From Methanocella arvoryzae MRE50 (GTDB lineage Archaea; Halobacteriota; Methanocellia; Methanocellales; Methanocellaceae): DNA of 64,000 nt. Location: positions 1,984,001 to 2,048,000 of the forward strand of contig NC_009464.1 in assembly GCF_000063445.1 (NCBI RefSeq). Reading direction: 5' to 3'. A program made the translations under genes and the position numbers. Below, piece by piece: positions 61,841 through 64,000 of the stretch. Within the stretch, counting starts at the first letter, position 1. Each line of letters starts with the position of its first letter. The notes beneath the pieces are model-generated. The model was not told where the DNA came from and did not search any database. It saw only the letters and a list, made by a program, of their open reading frames with translations.

Positions 61841-62473
61841 ACCATGGCGGTCACGGCTTTTTATCCCAACAACTGGGGAATAATTATTCTAACCACGGCG
61901 GCACGGCGGCACGGAGACCGTGCGAGAAGCGATGGCTGGATGGTTATTTGAACCACGGCGGCACGGCGACACGGAGACAACCGTATCGGAATAACTAGGT
62001 CCTCTTTTTATTGAACCACGGCGGCACGGCGGGCTGACGGCATGGAGACAATCATTCCATTGTTATTATCTGGAGAACTCAGGAATCGCTATAGATAGTA
62101 GCTTACCGGTCACGTGATCATAAGGATATATTGAAACACCTGGCCAGTAAACCGTTTTTGGTTAATGCACTGTCTCCGTGTCGCCGTGGATTAAAAAAGA
62201 ATACCATGTTCGGCGTCGCATTGTCTCTGTGTCGCTGTGCCGCCGTGGTTCTAGTTACCATCTATTTGTAGCTGATCGCATTGTCTCTGTGTCGCTGTGC
62301 CGCCGTGGTTCCATCATTTGATTTCCATTTGCCGGAATAAGGGGCTGTGCTGCCGTGGTTCTATTTACCACCCTGTTATTGCCGATCTACTTTACCTCAT
62401 ACTGGCGTGGATCGTGATAACACTATTATAGAAAAAGTAAGGCCCACCAGATGGTGAGCCACTAAACTCTGGC
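61841..62473. repeat. intergenic region with GGCGGCACGG word repeats in inverse arrangement
   Basis: No gene is present. Three rightward copies of AACCACGGCGGCACGGCGAC (from about 61891, 61952 and 62014) are followed by four leftward ones, such as CTCTGTGTCGCTGTGCCGCC (about 62170, 62222, 62281, 62342). Between them is unrelated A+T-rich sequence (62060-62160). The arms could pair into a large hairpin that separates the trp operon from the next gene. Confidence 0.6.
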
Positions 62474-63118
62474 CTACTGGAACACCACGAGGACTCTGTC
62501 CATCGTACCGCCGGACTGCTGGGTGATCAGGAAGGCCTGACCCGGACTGCCGGTGAACGAGTACATCTGCATGGCGCCGCCCGGACCTACGACGACTCCG
62601 CCGCCGGTGCCTCCAATTGTCGTGCCTGCTCCTGCTCCCGCTCCTGCTCCCGCTCCAGCGCCTGCTCCTGCTCCGGGTACCTGGACGCCCACGCCGACTC
62701 CGGGAATGGTGCCTGCGTATGCGCCTGCGCCTACGAAGCCTCCGGGGCCGAAGACGATCATGTTAGTGGGCCCGGTACCGGTGGTGATCTGCGGTGGCTG
62801 GCCTGTGGTTGCTGTGACGTACACGTTAGTGCCCGCCGGGACGTTGATCACCCTGACGCCCTGCTGCTGCAGGCTGGCAGCGTCTTCCGGGCTGACCGAG
62901 GTCATGGAGTACATGAAGCCGCCCCCGAGCGAGAAAGTCTGCGTAGTTCCTCCTCCTGTGCTGCCTACGCCGACGAACTGGCTGCCTCCTCCCGTAGAGG
63001 TGCCTGCTCCGGCCCCCGCGTAGGTCTGAAGGGCCAGGACAGCCGCCGGCAGTGCAACTGTGAGCAGCAGCACAGCGGTAGCCAGGACTAGTATTTTGTG
63101 AATGCTCTTCGTTTCCAA
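62474..63118 (-). CDS. secreted glycine/alanine-rich protein, 214 aa
   Basis: The protein begins with a signal peptide or anchor (residues 8-30) and is then dominated by Gly, Ala, Thr, Val and Ser, with a run of alternating Gly and Ala of about 17 residues in 'PGAGAGAGAGAGAGA'. The less repetitive part 'SPEDAASLQQQGVRVINVPAGTNVYVTAT' may be a small fold. No domain is recognised. The alternating repeat comes from a GCTCCTGCTCCCGCT-type tandem run on the plus strand, so length variation by slippage is likely. Confidence 0.65.
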   Translation of the reverse strand: METKSIHKILVLATAVLLLTVALPAAVLALQTYAGAGAGTSTGGGSQFVGVGSTGGGTTQTFSLGGGFMYSMTSVSPEDAASLQQQGVRVINVPAGTNVYVTATTGQPPQITTGTGPTNMIVFGPGGFVGAGAYAGTIPGVGVGVQVPGAGAGAGAGAGAGAGAGTTIGGTGGGVVVGPGGAMQMYSFTGSPGQAFLITQQSGGTMDRVLVVFQ

Positions 63119-63251
63119 CTCCCCCTTGCAGCCAATGTTCCGCGTACAGGGGGAAAAGCGTGCACGAGAACTATGACGAAAAAAGAGCCCGTTGGCTGGT
63201 CTTATGCCGTCGCCGGATATTTATCTCCCGGCGTCCACTTATTGATCTGGC

Positions 63252-63569
63252 ATGTTCAAGTTCATCCGGGACCGGCTCAGGAAAAAAGACGATGGGATGG
63301 ATGCCGCGGTAAGGGCGGCTATCGCCAGCGATAAGGTCTGCGCCATCCTCCGGCTTGTGGTGGAAAACCCGGGCATCTCAGCAACTACGCTGGCCGATCG
63401 TTCGAGGCTGGAGCCCGGCGTCGTCAGGGCGTGCCTTGTGCGACTTGCAGGCCTCGGGCTGGTCGAGGGTGATGCCGATGGCGGTTACTGTGTGTCAGAG
63501 GCCGCGAAGCCTGCGGTGATGGAACATTTGCCGCTGTACTACCAGTGCCCGGGGCTAAAAAGAGCGTGA
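63252..63569 (+). CDS. winged-helix DNA-binding protein, 105 aa
   Basis: After a basic N-terminus ('FKFIRDRLRKKDD') one winged helix is clear: 'KVCAILRLVVENPGISATTLADRSRLEPGVVRACLVRLAGLGLVEGDADGGYCVSE'. It belongs to the MarR/ArsR-like archaeal group. The ATG at 63252 is used. It is convergent with the NEW3-like gene (10 bp between the stops). The regulated genes are not known; the divergent glycine-rich protein gene is one possibility. Confidence 0.75.
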   Translation: MFKFIRDRLRKKDDGMDAAVRAAIASDKVCAILRLVVENPGISATTLADRSRLEPGVVRACLVRLAGLGLVEGDADGGYCVSEAAKPAVMEHLPLYYQCPGLKRA

Positions 63570-63579
63570 CGGCGAATGA

Positions 63580-64000
63580 TCATCGCCGCCCGTATTTCCT
63601 GATGACCACCATGATGCCTGCCAGGACCAGGACCACGATGCCTCCCGCAATGTACGGGATGTAAGAGTCCGCGGTGATGTTGATCCTGTAGTCGAGCGTG
63701 TCTGCGGTAGCCTGGTCGCTCTTTACCGTCACTTTCACGTTGTAGTCGCTGGCCACGATGTTGGCGGGAGGCTGTACTGTCACCTTGAAGACCTGCGTCT
63801 CCCCTGCCCTGATGCTGCTGACCGACTCCGGGCTGGTGCTGACCGTCCACCCGGACGGGACCTCTATGCTCGGGTACACGTTGGTCAGCGCCGAGCCCTG
63901 GCCGTTGTTGGTGGCGTAGACGTTGATGGTGAACGGCTGCCCCGGTTTAGACGAGTATGAGAGCTTATCGTAGCTCGTGCTCAGCGAGGCTCCGCCTTTC
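63580..64000 (-). CDS. membrane-anchored NEW3-like domain protein, 3' part only
   Basis: The reading frame is open from 63580 to the window edge, so the start lies beyond 64000. The visible 140 residues contain a NEW3/CARDB-type beta sandwich ('KPGQPFTINVYATNNGQGSAL', 'SIEVPSGWTVSTSPESV', 'AGETQVFKVTVQPPANIVASDYNVKVTV'), then a membrane helix and the tail 'IRKYGRR'. The layout and tail resemble the surface protein at 52799. In archaea such proteins often go with ABC-2 transporters, so an ATPase or permease may lie just outside. Confidence 0.8.
   Translation of the reverse strand, partial: KGGASLSTSYDKLSYSSKPGQPFTINVYATNNGQGSALTNVYPSIEVPSGWTVSTSPESVSSIRAGETQVFKVTVQPPANIVASDYNVKVTVKSDQATADTLDYRINITADSYIPYIAGGIVVLVLAGIMVVIRKYGRR

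Noticed and set aside
61891-62361. Possible CRISPR array after trpA
   Set aside because: The repeat units differ in length and face each other in two directions; spacers are not uniform and no cas gene is near.

Overview
The window looks like the chromosome of a methanogenic euryarchaeon, most likely a Methanocella-type (Rice Cluster I) organism. This is an inference from an archaeal-type leucyl-tRNA synthetase, the archaeal phosphopantothenate synthetase, an F420H2-oxidase-type flavodiiron protein, archaeal phosphoglycerate mutase, ADP-forming acetyl-CoA synthetase, corrinoid-salvage genes, TATA-box promoters, PGF-CTERM surface proteins and a moderately high G+C content. No rRNA gene is present to confirm it.

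Positions 1-34600 are mostly chromosomal housekeeping: a DUF883-like protein, CoA biosynthesis, leuS, tRNA-Ala(GGC), a strongly folded possible non-coding RNA, a beta-propeller protein with a double winged helix, a methyltransferase, a polysaccharide flippase with an SGNH-like protein, a histidine kinase, a run of small enzymes and membrane proteins, apgM, the fprA-rubredoxin pair, an ITPase, MscS, ADP-forming acetyl-CoA synthetase, a corrinoid-salvage group (BtuF-like, CbiZ, CbiA/CfbB) and a TetR repressor with two clear operators next to an MMPL/RND transporter.

Positions 34745-54139 are the unusual part. A unit of about 8.2 kb is present twice in tandem with an insertion sequence at the junction. 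Each unit has a small winged-helix gene, two membrane-tethered double-winged-helix regulators, a secreted beta-rich protein, an RCC1-repeat surface protein with a PGF-CTERM tail, two ABC-2 permeases, a small secreted protein and a divergent winged-helix plus ABC ATPase pair. The ends of the two units are almost identical, while the middle (secreted protein, permeases, RCC1 protein) has diverged strongly. The two small secreted proteins keep the same signal peptide but carry unrelated mature domains. The ATPase is cut off by the IS in unit A and intact in unit B, where it is translationally coupled to a NEW3-like surface protein. The layout resembles an exported peptide plus a LanFEG-like transporter, diversified by cassette exchange.

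Positions 54140-64000 hold a small membrane protein, a trpC-E-GD-F-B-A operon behind TGTACA boxes of the kind known for TrpY, then a glycine-rich secreted protein, a winged-helix protein and the 3' end of another NEW3-like membrane protein. The longer gaps carry several families of word-repeat elements, mostly arranged as long inverted repeats and sometimes nested.
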